From positions 1 through 64,000 of the forward strand of contig NZ_LTBC01000007.1 in assembly GCF_001594015.1 (NCBI RefSeq): 64,000 nt of DNA. The letters run 5' to 3'. The position numbers and the translations under genes are program-made. The notes below the pieces were generated by a model. That model was not told where the DNA came from. It saw nothing but the letters and a program-made list of their open reading frames with translations, and did not search any database. Source of the stretch: Moorella mulderi DSM 14980 (GTDB lineage Bacteria > Bacillota > DSM-521 > Neomoorellales > Neomoorellaceae). This document shows, one piece after another, positions 47,924 through 59,426 of this stretch (the stretch's first letter is position 1; each line of letters begins with the position of its first letter).

Positions 47924-48964
47924 TTAACCTGATCGCTGCGCCGGTAAGAGCACCCGTTTCAGGACTTCAATATTTTCCAGGACCTTACCCGTACCTACAG
48001 CCACGGCCGTTAAGGGGTCTTCGGCCATATTCACAGGCATGCCCGTTTCCTGGCTCACCAGGCGGTCCAGGCCCCAGAGCAAGGAGCCGCCGCCAGCCAG
48101 GACGATGCCCCGGTCCATAAGGTCGGCAGCCAGCTCGGGAGGCGTCCTTTCCAGGCAGACCTTAATAGCCTCCAGGATGGCAGCCACCGGTTCCGCCAGG
48201 GCTTCCTGGACTTCAGCTGCCGTAATCTCAATGGTCTTGGGTAACCCGGTGACCAGGTCCCGGCCGCGGACGGCATAGGTGCGTTCTTTGCGGGCGCGGT
48301 CCTCTTCAGTATCACCAAAAAAGGCCGCCCCCAGCTCGATCTTGATCTCCTCCGCCGTCCGCTCACCAATCATCAGGTTATAGGTGCGTTTGATATACTG
48401 GGTAATGGCCTCATCCATTTCATCGCCGCCAATCCGAATGGAGCGGCTGGTGACAATACCTCCCAGGGAGATAACGGCTACCTCTGTGGTACCGCCGCCA
48501 ATATCAACAATCATGTTGCCCGTCGGCTCGTAAACCGGCAACCCGGCACCGATGGCTGCCGCCATGGGTTCCTCAATGAGGTAGGCTTCCTTGGCCCCGG
48601 CCTGGAAGGCAGCTTCCCTCACGGCCCGCGCTTCCACGGCCGTAACGCCGGAAGGAACACCTACTACCACCCGCGGCCGTACCAGAAATCCCTTCGAAAT
48701 GGACTTCTCAATAAAGTACCGCAACATACTCTGGGTAACATCAAAATCGGCAATGACCCCGTCCTTTAAAGGACGGATGGCGACAATATTACCAGGGGTC
48801 CGGCCAATCATCCGCTTGGCTTCTTCACCAACGGCCAGGACATTCCCCGTTCCCCGCTGGATGGCTACCACCGATGGTTCCCGCAGGACAATGCCCTTGT
48901 TACGGACATGAACCAGGGTATTGGCCGTTCCCAGGTCAATCCCGAGATCCCGGGCGAAGATCAT
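47924..48964 (-). CDS. mreB: Rod-shape actin homologue MreB
   Basis: 346 residues from the ATG at 48964 (GGAAGGAG eight bases upstream). Phosphate loops [13 protein letters not shown] at the start and [14 protein letters not shown] in the middle, and [13 protein letters not shown] near the end bind ATP. It guides the wall-synthesis machine along the cell. Confidence 0.96.
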   Translation of the reverse strand: MIFARDLGIDLGTANTLVHVRNKGIVLREPSVVAIQRGTGNVLAVGEEAKRMIGRTPGNIVAIRPLKDGVIADFDVTQSMLRYFIEKSISKGFLVRPRVVVGVPSGVTAVEARAVREAAFQAGAKEAYLIEEPMAAAIGAGLPVYEPTGNMIVDIGGGTTEVAVISLGGIVTSRSIRIGGDEMDEAITQYIKRTYNLMIGERTAEEIKIELGAAFFGDTEEDRARKERTYAVRGRDLVTGLPKTIEITAAEVQEALAEPVAAILEAIKVCLERTPPELAADLMDRGIVLAGGGSLLWGLDRLVSQETGMPVNMAEDPLTAVAVGTGKVLENIEVLKRVLLPAQRSG

Positions 48965-48996
48965 ACCTTTAGCTCCTTCCTGCTTAACTCGCACCC

Positions 48997-49026
48997 ATTA
49001 TAGTACATGATCAAATTTAAGGGCAA
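48997..49026 (-). promoter_or_regulatory. Promoter of the mreBCD-PBP2-min operon
   Basis: TATAAT (48997-49002) is exact; the -35 candidate TTGCCC (49021-49026) is only partly consensus, with an 18-base spacer. It lies just upstream of mreB. Confidence 0.6.
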
Positions 49027-49064
49027 CAGGATATAAATGGTGTCGCGTTAGCGCATGAGGGTCT

Positions 49065-49078
49065 TGTATAGCTATACA
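49065..49078. promoter_or_regulatory. 14-bp perfect palindrome next to the mreB promoter
   Basis: TGTATAGCTATACA is a complete dyad, directly after the radC stop and about 40 bases upstream of the -35 of mreB. It is shaped like an operator. No known regulator is implied. Confidence 0.3.
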
Positions 49079-49774
49079 TTATAATAAATTTCGTTCCTTA
49101 AAACTAATAAAGCGACCGTCGCCGATAATCAGGTGATCCAGCACCTCGATCCCCAGGATCTGGCCGGCTTCCACCAGGCGCCGGGTAACCTGGATGTCTT
49201 CCTGGCTGGGGGTAGGATCGCCGCTGGGGTGATTATGGGCCAGGATAATGGCTGCAGCACTGCGCCGGATGGGGTCTTTAAAGACCTCGCGGGGGTGGGC
49301 CGGGGAAGAATTAAGGCTCCCTACGGAGACATTGTCTATCCCAATCACCTGGTTTTTGGTATTCAGGGAAACGGTACGGAAATTTTCCCGGTCCAGGTAG
49401 CGCATTTCGTCCATGAGCAGGCCGGCTACATCCCAGGGGTTCTTAATCACCGTCCGGGAAAGGGTAAAGGCGGCCAGGCGCCGGCCAAGTTCCAGGGCCG
49501 CTTTCAGCTCAGCTGCCTTGGCCAGGCCAATGCCTTTTTCTTTTTGCAACTCTTCCAGGGAGGCACCGGCCAGGTACTGGAGCCCCTCGGGCCGGGAGAG
49601 CAGGCGGCAGGCCACGTCGATGGCCGTCTCGGTCCTGGTGCCCGTCCTGATGAGGATGGCCAGTAGCTCGGCATTGGACAGGGCCTGGGGCCCGGCGCTC
49701 AAAAGCCTTTCCCGGGGCCGCAAATCGGCCGGCATCTCTTTGATGGTTGTCCCCTTCTCTGCTCCCCCGGTCAT
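49079..49774 (-). CDS. radC: JAB1/MPN-domain protein RadC
   Basis: 231 residues. An N-terminal helix-hairpin-helix region (PAELRPRERLL and LSNAELLAILIRTGT) and the C-terminal JAMM metal motif AHNHPSGDPTPSQED. Despite the name it is not needed for repair in species tested; the true role is unknown. Its ATG overlaps the maf stop. Confidence 0.93.
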   Translation of the reverse strand: MTGGAEKGTTIKEMPADLRPRERLLSAGPQALSNAELLAILIRTGTRTETAIDVACRLLSRPEGLQYLAGASLEELQKEKGIGLAKAAELKAALELGRRLAAFTLSRTVIKNPWDVAGLLMDEMRYLDRENFRTVSLNTKNQVIGIDNVSVGSLNSSPAHPREVFKDPIRRSAAAIILAHNHPSGDPTPSQEDIQVTRRLVEAGQILGIEVLDHLIIGDGRFISFKERNLL

Positions 49775-50361
49775 TCTCCCTCTCCTCCCCACACATCCAC
49801 GCCGAACTCCTCCAGGAGCTCCGCCACTTTCACCAGGGGCAGGCCGACGACGTTAAAGTAGTCGCCGTTTATCCTTTCGACCAGCAGGGCGCCGCGTTCC
49901 TGGATGCCGTAAGCCCCGGCTTTATCCAGGGGTTCCCCTGTGGCTACGTAGGCGGAAATTACAGCCGGTGCCAGCTGGCGGAAGGTTACTTCGGTGCTGG
50001 CGTGGGTAAACTTTTCTTCGCCGCCCGGGGCCCTGACTACCGCCACCCCGGTATAAACGGTATGGGTACGGCCGCTTAAAAAGGCCAGCATCGCCGCGGC
50101 TTCTGCCGGTGAGGCCGGTTTGCCAAGAACCTGCCCCTGACAGACGACAATGGTATCGGCACCGATGACCAGGCCCTCTTTACATGTACCAGCCACGGCC
50201 CGGGCCTTGGCCAGGGCCAGGGCCTCTACCCTGGCCGCCGGTGGGAGGTCCCTGAAGTTGCTTTCATCCACCTGGCTGGGGCGGACGTCGAAGCTTAAAC
50301 CTATGCGTTGCAAGAGTTCACGCCGTCGCGGTGAGGCCGAAGCCAGAATTAATCTCTCCAC
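49771..50361 (-). CDS. maf: Maf-family nucleoside triphosphate pyrophosphatase
   Basis: 196 residues. ILASASPRRRELLQRIGL and the VIGADTIVVCQGQVLGKP site, then DKAGAYGIQERGALLVERINGDYFNVVGLP. It removes non-standard nucleotides such as dTTP or modified bases and slows division in Bacillus. GTG start. Confidence 0.94.
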   Translation of the reverse strand: MERLILASASPRRRELLQRIGLSFDVRPSQVDESNFRDLPPAARVEALALAKARAVAGTCKEGLVIGADTIVVCQGQVLGKPASPAEAAAMLAFLSGRTHTVYTGVAVVRAPGGEEKFTHASTEVTFRQLAPAVISAYVATGEPLDKAGAYGIQERGALLVERINGDYFNVVGLPLVKVAELLEEFGVDVWGGEGE

Positions 50362-50382
50362 CAGGCCATTCTTCCTTTATTT

Positions 50383-51030
50383 TTACCTCACAACCTTCAT
50401 ACTCCGGCGGAAGGCCAGGTTAAAGGTGAGGAGTTCCAGGTTGACGGAAAGGTCAACATTGCGGAGTTCGATGTGCTCCGGTACATTGAGCACCCGGGGG
50501 GCAAAGTTTAATATTCCCTGGATGCTTGTCTCAACCAGCTGGTCGGCGACGTCCTGGGCATATTCCGCCGGTACGGCAATGATGGCGATCTGGGCCTTTT
50601 CCCGTTCGATAATTTCCTTCAGGCGCTCCATGGGGTAGACTTCAACGCCGTTCAAGCGGTAGCCGATTTTATGGGGAGCATTGTCAAAAATGCCTACCAC
50701 CTTAAAACCGCGCTCGCGAAAGCCACCGTACATGGACAGGGCCGTACCCAGGTTGCCGGCACCGATGATGACCACCGACCAGGTGGTGTTGAGACCCAAG
50801 ATCTTGATGATATGCCAGTAAAGATCTTTTACATTATACCCCACCCCACGGGTACCAAATTCGCCAAAATAGGCCAGGTCCTTGCGCACCTGGGCCGGGC
50901 TCACGCCAACACCGTCGGCTATTTCCCCCGAAGAGATGGTTGTCACTCCCCGCCGGTCGACCTGGGCCAGGTAGCGGGAATAAACTGAAAGCCGTATAAT
51001 GGTTGCCTCTGGAATTTTGAGGGTCTTCAC
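50383..51030 (-). CDS. rex: Redox-sensing repressor Rex
   Basis: 215 residues: a winged-helix domain ([35 protein letters not shown]) and a Rossmann domain with [12 protein letters not shown]. It binds DNA when NAD is high and releases it when NADH rises, controlling fermentation and respiration genes. GTG start. Confidence 0.95.
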   Translation of the reverse strand: MKTLKIPEATIIRLSVYSRYLAQVDRRGVTTISSGEIADGVGVSPAQVRKDLAYFGEFGTRGVGYNVKDLYWHIIKILGLNTTWSVVIIGAGNLGTALSMYGGFRERGFKVVGIFDNAPHKIGYRLNGVEVYPMERLKEIIEREKAQIAIIAVPAEYAQDVADQLVETSIQGILNFAPRVLNVPEHIELRNVDLSVNLELLTFNLAFRRSMKVVR

Positions 51031-51092
51031 CTTAACCTGCCCCCTTGATGGCTAAATATCACCTTGCACAAGTTATATTTTAAAGATATTCG

Positions 51093-52415
51093 CTACCGGC
51101 AGGTAAAATCCTCTTTTTTGAGCTTCTTAAGCCATTCTCTGGCGTCTGCCACCATGTACAATGATCCTGTTACACAGATGAGGTCAGACGGCCCGGCAAT
51201 ATGCAAAGCGCGGTTCAGGGCTTCAGGGATACTTTCAATAACTTCTACCTGTTCAACATACCGGCGCGCAAAGCCCGCAAGGGACTGCCACTCCCCGGCG
51301 CGGGGATTATTGGGCCGGGTGACAATTACCGCTGCAGCCTTTGGGGCCAGCTCGGCCACTACCTTTTCGCGCTCTTTGTCGGCCAGCATCCCCAGGACCA
51401 GGATTAGCTGCCGGTAGGAGAATATTTCTTCCAGGGCCCGGCGGAGAGTCCCAGCCCCGTCAACGTTATGGGCGCCATCGATGACTACCATGGGTTCCCG
51501 GTGCATAATTTCCAGCCGCCCTGGCCAGGAGGCCTGCGCCAGGCCATGACGGATATGAGCCGCCGTGACCCCAAGGCCATGGTGGCGCACGGCCGCTTCG
51601 ACCACAGTGACGGCTATGGCGGCATTTTCCAGCTGGTGCCTGCCCAGCAGGGGGGTTCTAAGGCCTTTATAAGTTCCCAGCAGGCCCTGCAGGTCAAACT
51701 CGCCCCCGGCCAGGGACACCCGGCGTTCCTGCCAGGTGACATCCCGGCCCACGCGGTAAAGGGTGGCCCCCTTTTCCCGGCAGGTACGGCTGATCACTTC
51801 CAGGGCCTCGGGGCGATGGGCCGCAGTCACCACGATGCCGCCTTCCTTGATAATCCCGGCCTTGACCCTGGCTATTGCAGCTATATTGTTCCCCAGGTAC
51901 TGCATGTGATCCATACCCACATTGGTGATGACACTTACCAGGGCAGAATCAATAACATTGGTAGAATCAATGGCCCCCCCGAGGCCGACCTCCAGGACCG
52001 CCAGGTCAGCACCCTCCTCGGCAAAATATTTCAGGGCCGCTGCCGTACTTACTTCAAATTCCGTCGGGTGTTCATAACCTGCGGCCACCATCGCCTCTAA
52101 TACTGGCTTAAACCATGTCAGGAGGGCTGCCAGGCGCTCTTCTGGGATAGGCACGCCATTAATCCGCATCCGTTCGGTATAGGAATGAAGGTGAGGAGAA
52201 GTAAAAAGACCTATCCGGTAACCGGCCTGCTCCAGGATACTGGCAACCATGGCGGCTACCGAACCCTTGCCGTTGGTCCCGCCAATATGGATAAACCGCA
52301 ACCGTTCCTGGGGCGAACCGCAGCGGCGGGTGAGCTCTTTAATCCGCTCCAGGCCAAGATTACAGCCAAACTTTGTCAGCTGCCTTAGAAATTCCAGTGC
52401 TTCCCTATAGTTCAC
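51093..52415 (-). CDS. folC: Folylpolyglutamate/dihydrofolate synthase
   Basis: 440 residues of the Mur ligase family: HIGGTNGKGSVAAM (P-loop near 42), GLGGAIDSTNVID, and a C-terminal ligase domain (VVIDGAHNVDGAGTL). It adds glutamate to folates, which matter in an acetogen using tetrahydrofolate-bound C1 units. GTG start after AGGAGG. Confidence 0.94.
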   Translation of the reverse strand: MNYREALEFLRQLTKFGCNLGLERIKELTRRCGSPQERLRFIHIGGTNGKGSVAAMVASILEQAGYRIGLFTSPHLHSYTERMRINGVPIPEERLAALLTWFKPVLEAMVAAGYEHPTEFEVSTAAALKYFAEEGADLAVLEVGLGGAIDSTNVIDSALVSVITNVGMDHMQYLGNNIAAIARVKAGIIKEGGIVVTAAHRPEALEVISRTCREKGATLYRVGRDVTWQERRVSLAGGEFDLQGLLGTYKGLRTPLLGRHQLENAAIAVTVVEAAVRHHGLGVTAAHIRHGLAQASWPGRLEIMHREPMVVIDGAHNVDGAGTLRRALEEIFSYRQLILVLGMLADKEREKVVAELAPKAAAVIVTRPNNPRAGEWQSLAGFARRYVEQVEVIESIPEALNRALHIAGPSDLICVTGSLYMVADAREWLKKLKKEDFTCR

Positions 52416-52427
52416 CCCCTTCGCCTC

Positions 52428-55070
52428 CTAACCCTGGAGGAAGCTCAGGCGCTGGCTCAAAGCCGCTACCTTGCTCTTTAATTCCGCCGCCTTGGCTTCT
52501 TCCTTGGCCACAATGGCCGCCGGGGCCTTGGTGCGGAAGTCGACCCTGGCCAGTTTCTTTTCCACCTTTTCTAGCTCGGCCCGGGTATTTTGCAGTTCCT
52601 TCTCCAGGCGGGCCTGTTCCTTTTCCAGGTCAATGAGGCCGGCCAGGGGCAGGAAGACCTGTACGCCGCCGGTGACCGCCGTTGCCGCCCGGGCGGGTGG
52701 CTGGGGTAAAGCAGCCTTCACCTCCACCGGGCTGGCTGCCGCCAGTACCTCCAGGTAACCGGAGGCCTCCTGTAAAGTTTGCCGGTCTTCGCCTGAGGCC
52801 GTTACCAGGATGACCCCGGCCGACCGTCCCGGGGGTACATTCATTTCGCTGCGCAGGTTGCGGATGGCCCTGATGACAGCCATTACGAGTTCCATGGCCT
52901 TCTCCGCGTCATTGTCATCCCGCTCCGGCAAAACCCGGGGCCAGGAGCTGATCATGATACTCTCCCTTTTCCCCGGTAAGTGCTGCCATATCTCTTCGGT
53001 AATAAAGGGCATAAAGGGATGGAGGAGCTGGAGGCTTTTACCCAGGACTTCCACCAGGACTCCCTGGGCCACCTGCCTGGCTTTTTGATCCTTGCCGTAC
53101 AGGCGGGGTTTGATTAGTTCAATATACCAGTCGCAAAATTCCCCCCAGAAAAAGTCATATAGGAGCCGGGCCACCTCGCCGATTTCATAGGCCTCGAGGC
53201 CCTCCGTGACCTCGCGAATAAGCCCGTTTAAACGGCTTAAAATCCAGCGGTCGGGCAGGGCCAGATCTTTTGGCTCAAGGGGAACGGGTTTAAAGTCCTC
53301 CAGGTTCATGAGGGCAAAGCGGGCCGCATTCCAGATTTTATTGGTGAAATTGCGGGTGCCCTCTAGGCGTTCGGGGTGAAAACGCAGGTCGTTCCCCGGC
53401 GTATTGCCGGTAACCAGCATAAAGCGCAGGCAGTCGGCCCCGTATTTTTCAATTACCTCCATGGGATCGACGCCGTTACCCAGGGATTTGCTCATCTTCC
53501 GCCCTTGCGCATCCAGGACGAGGCCATGGATGAAAACCTCCCGGAAGGGCACCTGGCCCATGAACTCCAGGCCCATGAAAAGCATCCGGGCAACCCAGAA
53601 AAAGATGATATCCCGGCCTGTTACCAGGACGGAAGTAGGATAGAAAGTTTTCAGTTCCGGGGTATCTTCCGGCCAGCCCAGGGTGGAAAAGGGCCAGAGG
53701 GCGGAACTGAACCATGTATCCAGGACATCGGGATCCTGTTCCAGGGCCGTACTGCCGCAGGCGGGACACTCCTCAGGATCTGCTACGGCGCAAATTTCTT
53801 CACCGCACTGCTGGCAGTACCAGACAGGAATACGGTGGCCCCACCAGAGCTGGCGGGAAATGCACCAGTCACGGATATTCTCCAGCCAGTTCAGGTATAT
53901 TTTCGTGAAGCGTTCCGGGATAAAACGGACCTTACCTTCTTTCGCCGCCTGGATGGCCGGCGCGGCCAGGGGAGCCATGCGCACGAACCACTGGGGTGAA
54001 ACCAGGGGCTCCACCACGGTGCCGCAACGGTAACAATGCCCTACGGCATGGGTATGGTCTTCCACCTTGACCAGGAAGCCCTTATTTTTCAGGTCTTCAA
54101 CTATTCTCTGGCGGCAGGCGTAGCGTTCCATGCCCGCGTAGGGACCGGCCTCTTCCGTCATCACCGCATCCTTGCCGATGACGGTAATGGCGGGAAGGTT
54201 ATGCCGGGCCGCCACTTCAAAGTCATTGGGATCATGGGCCGGGGTTATCTTGACGGCGCCGGTGCCAAAGGAAGGATCGACGTAGCTGTCGGCGATGAGG
54301 GGGATTTCCCGGTTAACCAGGGGAAGAACCAGGGTTTTCCCGATCAACCCCCGGTAACGCTCGGCCTCGGGGTTCACGGCTACGGCCGTATCGCCCAGCA
54401 TGGTTTCCGGCCGGGTGGTGGCCACGGTAATACCACCGCTGCCGTCTTTAAAGGGATAGCGGATATACCAGAGACGGCCGGCTTCCTCTTCATGCTCAAC
54501 TTCAATGTCGGAAATGGTGGTGTGGCAGCGGGGGCACCAGTTGATAATATAGTTGCCCCGGTAAATAAGGCCCTTTTCATAGAGGCGGACAAAGACCTCG
54601 CGCACGGCCCGGGAACAGCCCTCGTCCATGGTAAAGCGCTCCCGGCTCCAGTCGCAGGAGGTGCCTAAGAGGCGCAGCTGCCTGGTAATGCGGTTGCCGT
54701 ACTCGTTTTTCCAGGCCCAGACGCGTTCCAGGAACTTCTCCCGGCCCAGGTCATACTTGCTCAAGCCCTCTTTGGCCAGCTCTTCTTCCACCCGGGCCTG
54801 GGTGGCTATGCCGGCATGGTCGGTACCCGGCACCCACAGGGTGGCATCCCCCCGCATGCGGTGCCAGCGGGTGAGGATGTCCTGGAGGGTATTGTCCAGG
54901 GCATGGCCCAGGTGCAGGCTCCCGGTAACGTTGGGCGGGGGCATAACTATGCTGAAGGGTTGCTGGCCTGCTGCCGGCAGGGGACCGCGAAAATAGCCTG
55001 CTTCAGTCCAGTAGCGGTACCATTTTTCTTCTACGGCTTTAGGATCGTAGACCTTATCTAGCGCAGCCAA
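52428..55070 (-). CDS. valS: Valyl-tRNA synthetase
   Basis: 880 residues. HLGH is at 53-56, KMSKS near 525, the editing domain motif [15 protein letters not shown] is near 228, and the C-terminal coiled coil ([28 protein letters not shown]) is typical of ValRS. TTG start with a TAAGGAGG site. Confidence 0.97.
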   Translation of the reverse strand: MAALDKVYDPKAVEEKWYRYWTEAGYFRGPLPAAGQQPFSIVMPPPNVTGSLHLGHALDNTLQDILTRWHRMRGDATLWVPGTDHAGIATQARVEEELAKEGLSKYDLGREKFLERVWAWKNEYGNRITRQLRLLGTSCDWSRERFTMDEGCSRAVREVFVRLYEKGLIYRGNYIINWCPRCHTTISDIEVEHEEEAGRLWYIRYPFKDGSGGITVATTRPETMLGDTAVAVNPEAERYRGLIGKTLVLPLVNREIPLIADSYVDPSFGTGAVKITPAHDPNDFEVAARHNLPAITVIGKDAVMTEEAGPYAGMERYACRQRIVEDLKNKGFLVKVEDHTHAVGHCYRCGTVVEPLVSPQWFVRMAPLAAPAIQAAKEGKVRFIPERFTKIYLNWLENIRDWCISRQLWWGHRIPVWYCQQCGEEICAVADPEECPACGSTALEQDPDVLDTWFSSALWPFSTLGWPEDTPELKTFYPTSVLVTGRDIIFFWVARMLFMGLEFMGQVPFREVFIHGLVLDAQGRKMSKSLGNGVDPMEVIEKYGADCLRFMLVTGNTPGNDLRFHPERLEGTRNFTNKIWNAARFALMNLEDFKPVPLEPKDLALPDRWILSRLNGLIREVTEGLEAYEIGEVARLLYDFFWGEFCDWYIELIKPRLYGKDQKARQVAQGVLVEVLGKSLQLLHPFMPFITEEIWQHLPGKRESIMISSWPRVLPERDDNDAEKAMELVMAVIRAIRNLRSEMNVPPGRSAGVILVTASGEDRQTLQEASGYLEVLAAASPVEVKAALPQPPARAATAVTGGVQVFLPLAGLIDLEKEQARLEKELQNTRAELEKVEKKLARVDFRTKAPAAIVAKEEAKAAELKSKVAALSQRLSFLQG

Positions 55071-55091
55071 AACGCTTGCCTCCTTACCTAC

Positions 55092-55124
55092 AAAAAACCC
55101 CCATCCGCCCGGACGGACGAGGGG
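55092..55124 (-). terminator. Terminator between lonA and valS
   Basis: CGTCCG pairs with CGGATG (one G-T), extended by CCCC/GGGG around a bulged T, followed by six Ts on the minus strand. It can end lonA transcripts or act in the valS leader. Confidence 0.75.
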
Positions 55125-55196
55125 AGATAAGCCATAACGGCACTCTCTACCGTACTATCTTACCGATTTCTGGCTCTTACTGTCAAGTATTGTCTG

Positions 55197-57509
55197 TTAT
55201 TCTTCCTTCCTCACCAGGGCTTCCTTCAGGACTTCATCCATATGCTCCACCAGGATGAAGTTGAGCTTGCGCCGGATATTGGCCGGGATGTCCTCCAGGT
55301 TTTTTTCATTCTCCCGGGGGAGGATAATGTTTTTGACACCGGCCCGGTGGGCCGCCAGGACCTTTTCTTTAATACCGCCTACCGGCAACACCCGGCCGCG
55401 CAGGGTTATCTCGCCCGTCATGGCGAGATTACCCTTCACCGGTACACCGGTGAGGGCCGAGGCCATGGCCGTAGCCATGGTAATCCCCGCCGAAGGCCCG
55501 TCTTTGGGGATGGCCCCCTCGGGTACGTGGATGTGCAGGTCATGCTTCTCATGGAAGTCTGCTTCCAGCCCCAGGGTGTCGGCCCGGGAACGGATATAGC
55601 TGAAGCCGGCGTATGCGGATTCTTTCATGACATCGCCGAGTTTCCCCGTCAGGGTAAGGTTACCCTTACCCTTCATGACGGAAACTTCTACATTGAGCAC
55701 CTCGCCGCCGACTTCCGTCCAGGCCAGCCCGTTGGCCACCCCTACCACCTCATTCTGGAAGGCTTCCGTGTGCCGGTAACGGGGAATACCCAGGTACTCT
55801 TCCAGATTCCCGGCGGTAATTCTAACTGCTTTAGTTTTACCGCTGACAATATCCCGGGCCGTCTTGCGGCAAATGGTGGCAATCTGCCGCTCCAGGTTGC
55901 GCACCCCGGCTTCCCGGGTGTATTCCCGTACAATCCGGCGCAGGGCATTTTCTGATATTTCCAGCTGGTCCTTTTTCAGGCCGTGTTCTTTGATTTGTTT
56001 GGGCAATAAGTGCAAAGCAGCGATTTTAACCTTTTCCTCTTCGGTATAACCCGGGATGCGGATAACCTCCATCCGGTCGAGGAGCGGGCGCGGGATGGAG
56101 TATTCGACGTTGGCCGTGGTAATAAACATGACCCTGGAGAGATCAAAGGGAGCTTCAATATAGTGATCGCTGAACATATGGTTCTGTTCCGGGTCCAGGA
56201 CCTCCAGCAGGGCCGAAGCCGGGTCGCCGCGAAAGTCGCTGCTCAGTTTATCAATTTCATCCAGTAAAAAGACCGGGTTCCTGGTACCTGCCTGCTTCAT
56301 GCCCTGGATTATCCGCCCCGGCAGGGCGCCCACATAGGTGCGCCGGTGGCCTCTGATCTCGGCCTCATCCCGCACCCCGCCTAAAGATATGCGCACAAAC
56401 TTGCGCTGCAGGGCCCGGGCAATGGATTTGGCCAGGGACGTCTTGCCTACTCCTGGCGGCCCGACAAAGCAGATAATGGGACCTTTCATTTTCTTAGCCA
56501 GCTGGCGGATGGCCAGGTATTCCAGAATGCGGTCCTTGACTTCTTTTAAGCCATAGTGATCCTCATCAAGGATGCGCTCGGCCACCTTTACATCCAGGCG
56601 GTCCCGGGTTTGCTTGTTCCACGGCAGGCTCAAAAGCCAGTCCAGGTAGTTGCGAACAACCGTTGTCTCAGCAACCATGGGCGGCATTTTTTCCAGGCGT
56701 TCGACTTCCTTTAAAGCCCGCTCCCGCACGTCTTTGGGCAGCCTGGCTGCTTCAATTTTCTGCCGCAGTTCCTCGGCCTCGGCTACCCTTTCATCTTTTT
56801 CCCCCAGCTCTTTCTGGATGGCTTTAATCTGCTCACGCAGGTAGTACTCCTTCTGGGTCTTTTCCATCTGCTTGCGGACGCGTAAGTTGATCTTCCGTTC
56901 CAGTTCCAGGATTTCCTTTTCCTTGGCCAGGATTTCGCACAGGAGGTTCAGGCGTTCTTTAATGTCTACAGCTTCCAGCACGGCCTGTTTATCAGTCAGT
57001 TTAAGGTTAAGGTGGGAAGCCACCACATCGGCCAGCCGCCCCGGTTCCTCCAGGCTGACGACGGCCACCACCGTCTCCGGGGGTATTCTTTTGGACATCT
57101 TGACATAGGTCTCAAATTCATCGATCAGGCAGCGCATGAGGGCTTCGATTTCGCTGGAAGTTTCGGCAGGCTCCGGGGCTTCCTCAACTTCAACTTTAAG
57201 GAAGGGATCATAGCTCAAATATTCCCTGATCTTTCCCCGCCGGATACCCTCAACGAGGATGCGAATGGTGCCGCCGGGTAATTTTAATAATTGCTTTATC
57301 TCAGCTATGGTCCCGGTAGTATAAATATCATCTTCCCCGGGATCGTCATCCTGGGCCTCCTTTTGCATGGCCAGGAAAATAACCCGGTCCCTTAGCATTG
57401 CCTCCTCAATGGCACTGACCGAACGCTCCCGCCCGACATCCAGGTGAATTACCGTGTAAGGAAAAACAATAACCCCTCGCAGGGGCAACAGGGGAAGGAT
57501 TCGACTCAA
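55197..57509 (-). CDS. lon: ATP-dependent protease La (LonA)
   Basis: 770 residues: an N-terminal LON substrate domain, an AAA domain with Walker [14 protein letters not shown] near residue 350, and a C-terminal protease with the catalytic serine in [11 protein letters not shown] near 675 and a lysine near 720. It degrades misfolded and regulatory proteins. TTG start after GGAGGTG. Confidence 0.97.
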   Translation of the reverse strand: MSRILPLLPLRGVIVFPYTVIHLDVGRERSVSAIEEAMLRDRVIFLAMQKEAQDDDPGEDDIYTTGTIAEIKQLLKLPGGTIRILVEGIRRGKIREYLSYDPFLKVEVEEAPEPAETSSEIEALMRCLIDEFETYVKMSKRIPPETVVAVVSLEEPGRLADVVASHLNLKLTDKQAVLEAVDIKERLNLLCEILAKEKEILELERKINLRVRKQMEKTQKEYYLREQIKAIQKELGEKDERVAEAEELRQKIEAARLPKDVRERALKEVERLEKMPPMVAETTVVRNYLDWLLSLPWNKQTRDRLDVKVAERILDEDHYGLKEVKDRILEYLAIRQLAKKMKGPIICFVGPPGVGKTSLAKSIARALQRKFVRISLGGVRDEAEIRGHRRTYVGALPGRIIQGMKQAGTRNPVFLLDEIDKLSSDFRGDPASALLEVLDPEQNHMFSDHYIEAPFDLSRVMFITTANVEYSIPRPLLDRMEVIRIPGYTEEEKVKIAALHLLPKQIKEHGLKKDQLEISENALRRIVREYTREAGVRNLERQIATICRKTARDIVSGKTKAVRITAGNLEEYLGIPRYRHTEAFQNEVVGVANGLAWTEVGGEVLNVEVSVMKGKGNLTLTGKLGDVMKESAYAGFSYIRSRADTLGLEADFHEKHDLHIHVPEGAIPKDGPSAGITMATAMASALTGVPVKGNLAMTGEITLRGRVLPVGGIKEKVLAAHRAGVKNIILPRENEKNLEDIPANIRRKLNFILVEHMDEVLKEALVRKEE

Positions 57510-57607
57510 ACTTTACACCTCCAGGGTGCTCCCTCGTATATACTTTTATCTCTCCAGGTAATTATTCGAGTATATTCTACGGCATTATTCGTCTTATTGC
57601 AATAGCT

Positions 57608-59326
57608 TTAGCAGCTTAACGGGCGGGAGGGCAAAGGTGAAGCGCTTAAAACCTGGGGCCGGGCTTTGAAGCTTTCATGGCCGCTGACCTTTGCCCGCGG
57701 CATTAAGGCCTGTTCCAGGACCTCGTTGACCGTCTGCACAGGCACTACCTGGATATCCGGCAAAGAGCGGTATATTTCCTGCCAGTTATCTTTAGGAATG
57801 AGCACTTTTTTCGCCCCGGCAAGGCGGGCAGCTTCTACCTTGGCAACCACACCGCCCACCGGCCGGACGGCACCCCGGATAGAAACTTCCCCGGTCATGG
57901 CAACCAGGTTGTTAACCGGTATGTCCGTAAAGGCGGAATAAGCGGCCGTTAACATGCTGATACCGGCGGAAGGCCCATCTACCGGTACTCCCCCGGGAAA
58001 ATTAAGGTGAATATCATAATCCCGTACATCTACCTGTAAGAGCTTGCGTAAGACAGTCAGGACATTATCCACCGCATTGCGGGCCATGCTCCGGCGCCGC
58101 ACCCGGCGGCCGTCGCTACTTCCGCTTTCTTCTTCCTCGATGACGCCCGTAACGGTAACCTGGCCGCGGCGGTGGCCGGCAAAATTAACACTGGCTTCCA
58201 GCTCGACGAGAAGGCCCATATTGGGACCGTAGACGGCCAGGGCGTTAACCACGCCCACCTGGGGCTCAACTGGAACCCGGCCGTCCTGGCGCGGGGTATA
58301 CTGGCAGCTGGTTACCACCCATTCCACATCCTCGCGGGTAATCTCCTGGCGCTTTTCCGTAATGGCCAGGCCTGCTGCCAGCTGCACCATGTTAACGGCT
58401 TCGCGGCCGTTGGTGGCATACTGCTTGATTACTTCCACGGCGGCCGGGGCAATGGTTAAGTTTATCTTCCTGGCCGCATTGCGGACGATGGTGCCGATCT
58501 CTTCCGCGAGCAGGGGGCGGAAAAAGACTTCCAGGCAGCGTGAGCGGATGGCGGCCGGGATCTCCTGGGGCAAACGGGTAGTGGCTCCTACCAGGCGAAA
58601 ATCGGCCGGCAGGCCGTTCCGGAAGATATCATGGATATGGCTGGGGATATTGCTGTCTTCCGAACTGTAATAAGCGCTTTCCAGGATCACTTTCCGGTCT
58701 TCCAGGACCTTGAGCAGCTTGTTAATCTGGATGGGGTGCAGTTCGCCAATTTCATCAATAAACAGGATACCTCCGTGGGCGCGGGTGACGGCCCCGGGTT
58801 TGGGCTGGGGAATACCGGCCATTCCCAGGGGGCCGGCCCCCTGGTAGATGGGGTCATGCACGGAACCAATCAGGGGATCGGCAATGCCCCGTTCATCAAA
58901 ACGCGAGGTCGCCCCGTCTACTTCCACAAACTGAGCCGTCTCTTTAAAGGGGGAGTGGGGGTTTTTCTTGGCTTCTTCCAGGACCAGGCGGGCCGCTGCC
59001 GTCTTGCCTACCCCCGGCGGCCCGTAGATAATAACGTGCTGGGGGTTGGGACCACAGAGGGCGGCCCGGAGCGCTTTAAGGCCCTCCTCCTGGCCGATTA
59101 TCTCCTCAAAAGTAGTGGGCCGGGTCTTTTCCGCCAGGGGTTCCGACAGGGATATTTCCCGCATCCGCTGGAGTTTCTCCAGTTCTTTACGGGACTCTTT
59201 CTCGACAGCCACCCGGTTGCCCTGCTGGTTGCGCAAAAGGTTCCAGAAATAGAGGCCGATTATCACGGCAAAAAATATCTGGATAAAGCTTAAGAATCCT
59301 CCCAGACCCTGACCCCATTCATACAT
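57608..59326 (-). CDS. lonB: ATP-dependent protease LonB (sporulation type)
   Basis: 572 residues. A single N-terminal membrane helix (IQIFFAVIIGLYFWNLL), an AAA domain with [13 protein letters not shown] near 103, and a Lon protease domain with the serine in VDGPSAGISM near 478. It lacks the LonA N-domain. In Bacillus LonB acts under sigma-F in the forespore. ATG after AAAGGAG. Confidence 0.94.
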   Translation of the reverse strand: MYEWGQGLGGFLSFIQIFFAVIIGLYFWNLLRNQQGNRVAVEKESRKELEKLQRMREISLSEPLAEKTRPTTFEEIIGQEEGLKALRAALCGPNPQHVIIYGPPGVGKTAAARLVLEEAKKNPHSPFKETAQFVEVDGATSRFDERGIADPLIGSVHDPIYQGAGPLGMAGIPQPKPGAVTRAHGGILFIDEIGELHPIQINKLLKVLEDRKVILESAYYSSEDSNIPSHIHDIFRNGLPADFRLVGATTRLPQEIPAAIRSRCLEVFFRPLLAEEIGTIVRNAARKINLTIAPAAVEVIKQYATNGREAVNMVQLAAGLAITEKRQEITREDVEWVVTSCQYTPRQDGRVPVEPQVGVVNALAVYGPNMGLLVELEASVNFAGHRRGQVTVTGVIEEEESGSSDGRRVRRRSMARNAVDNVLTVLRKLLQVDVRDYDIHLNFPGGVPVDGPSAGISMLTAAYSAFTDIPVNNLVAMTGEVSIRGAVRPVGGVVAKVEAARLAGAKKVLIPKDNWQEIYRSLPDIQVVPVQTVNEVLEQALMPRAKVSGHESFKARPQVLSASPLPSRPLSC

Positions 59327-59391
59327 TGGTCTTTACTCCTTTCCGGATATCTCTATCACCTAAAGTTTATCCGGAAAGGAAGATTTTATCC

Positions 59392-59421
59392 AAAAAGGCG
59401 GTGGCTTGCCCGCCACCGCCT
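59392..59421 (-). terminator. Terminator after clpX
   Basis: AGGCGGTGGC pairs with GCCACCGCCT with a six-base loop, followed by TTTTT on the minus strand. Confidence 0.88.
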
Positions 59422-59426
59422 TGCCA

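Noticed and set aside
51031-51092. Rex self-regulation site upstream of rex
   Set aside because: Only a half match (TTGTG...) is present; the second half does not fit the known dyad.
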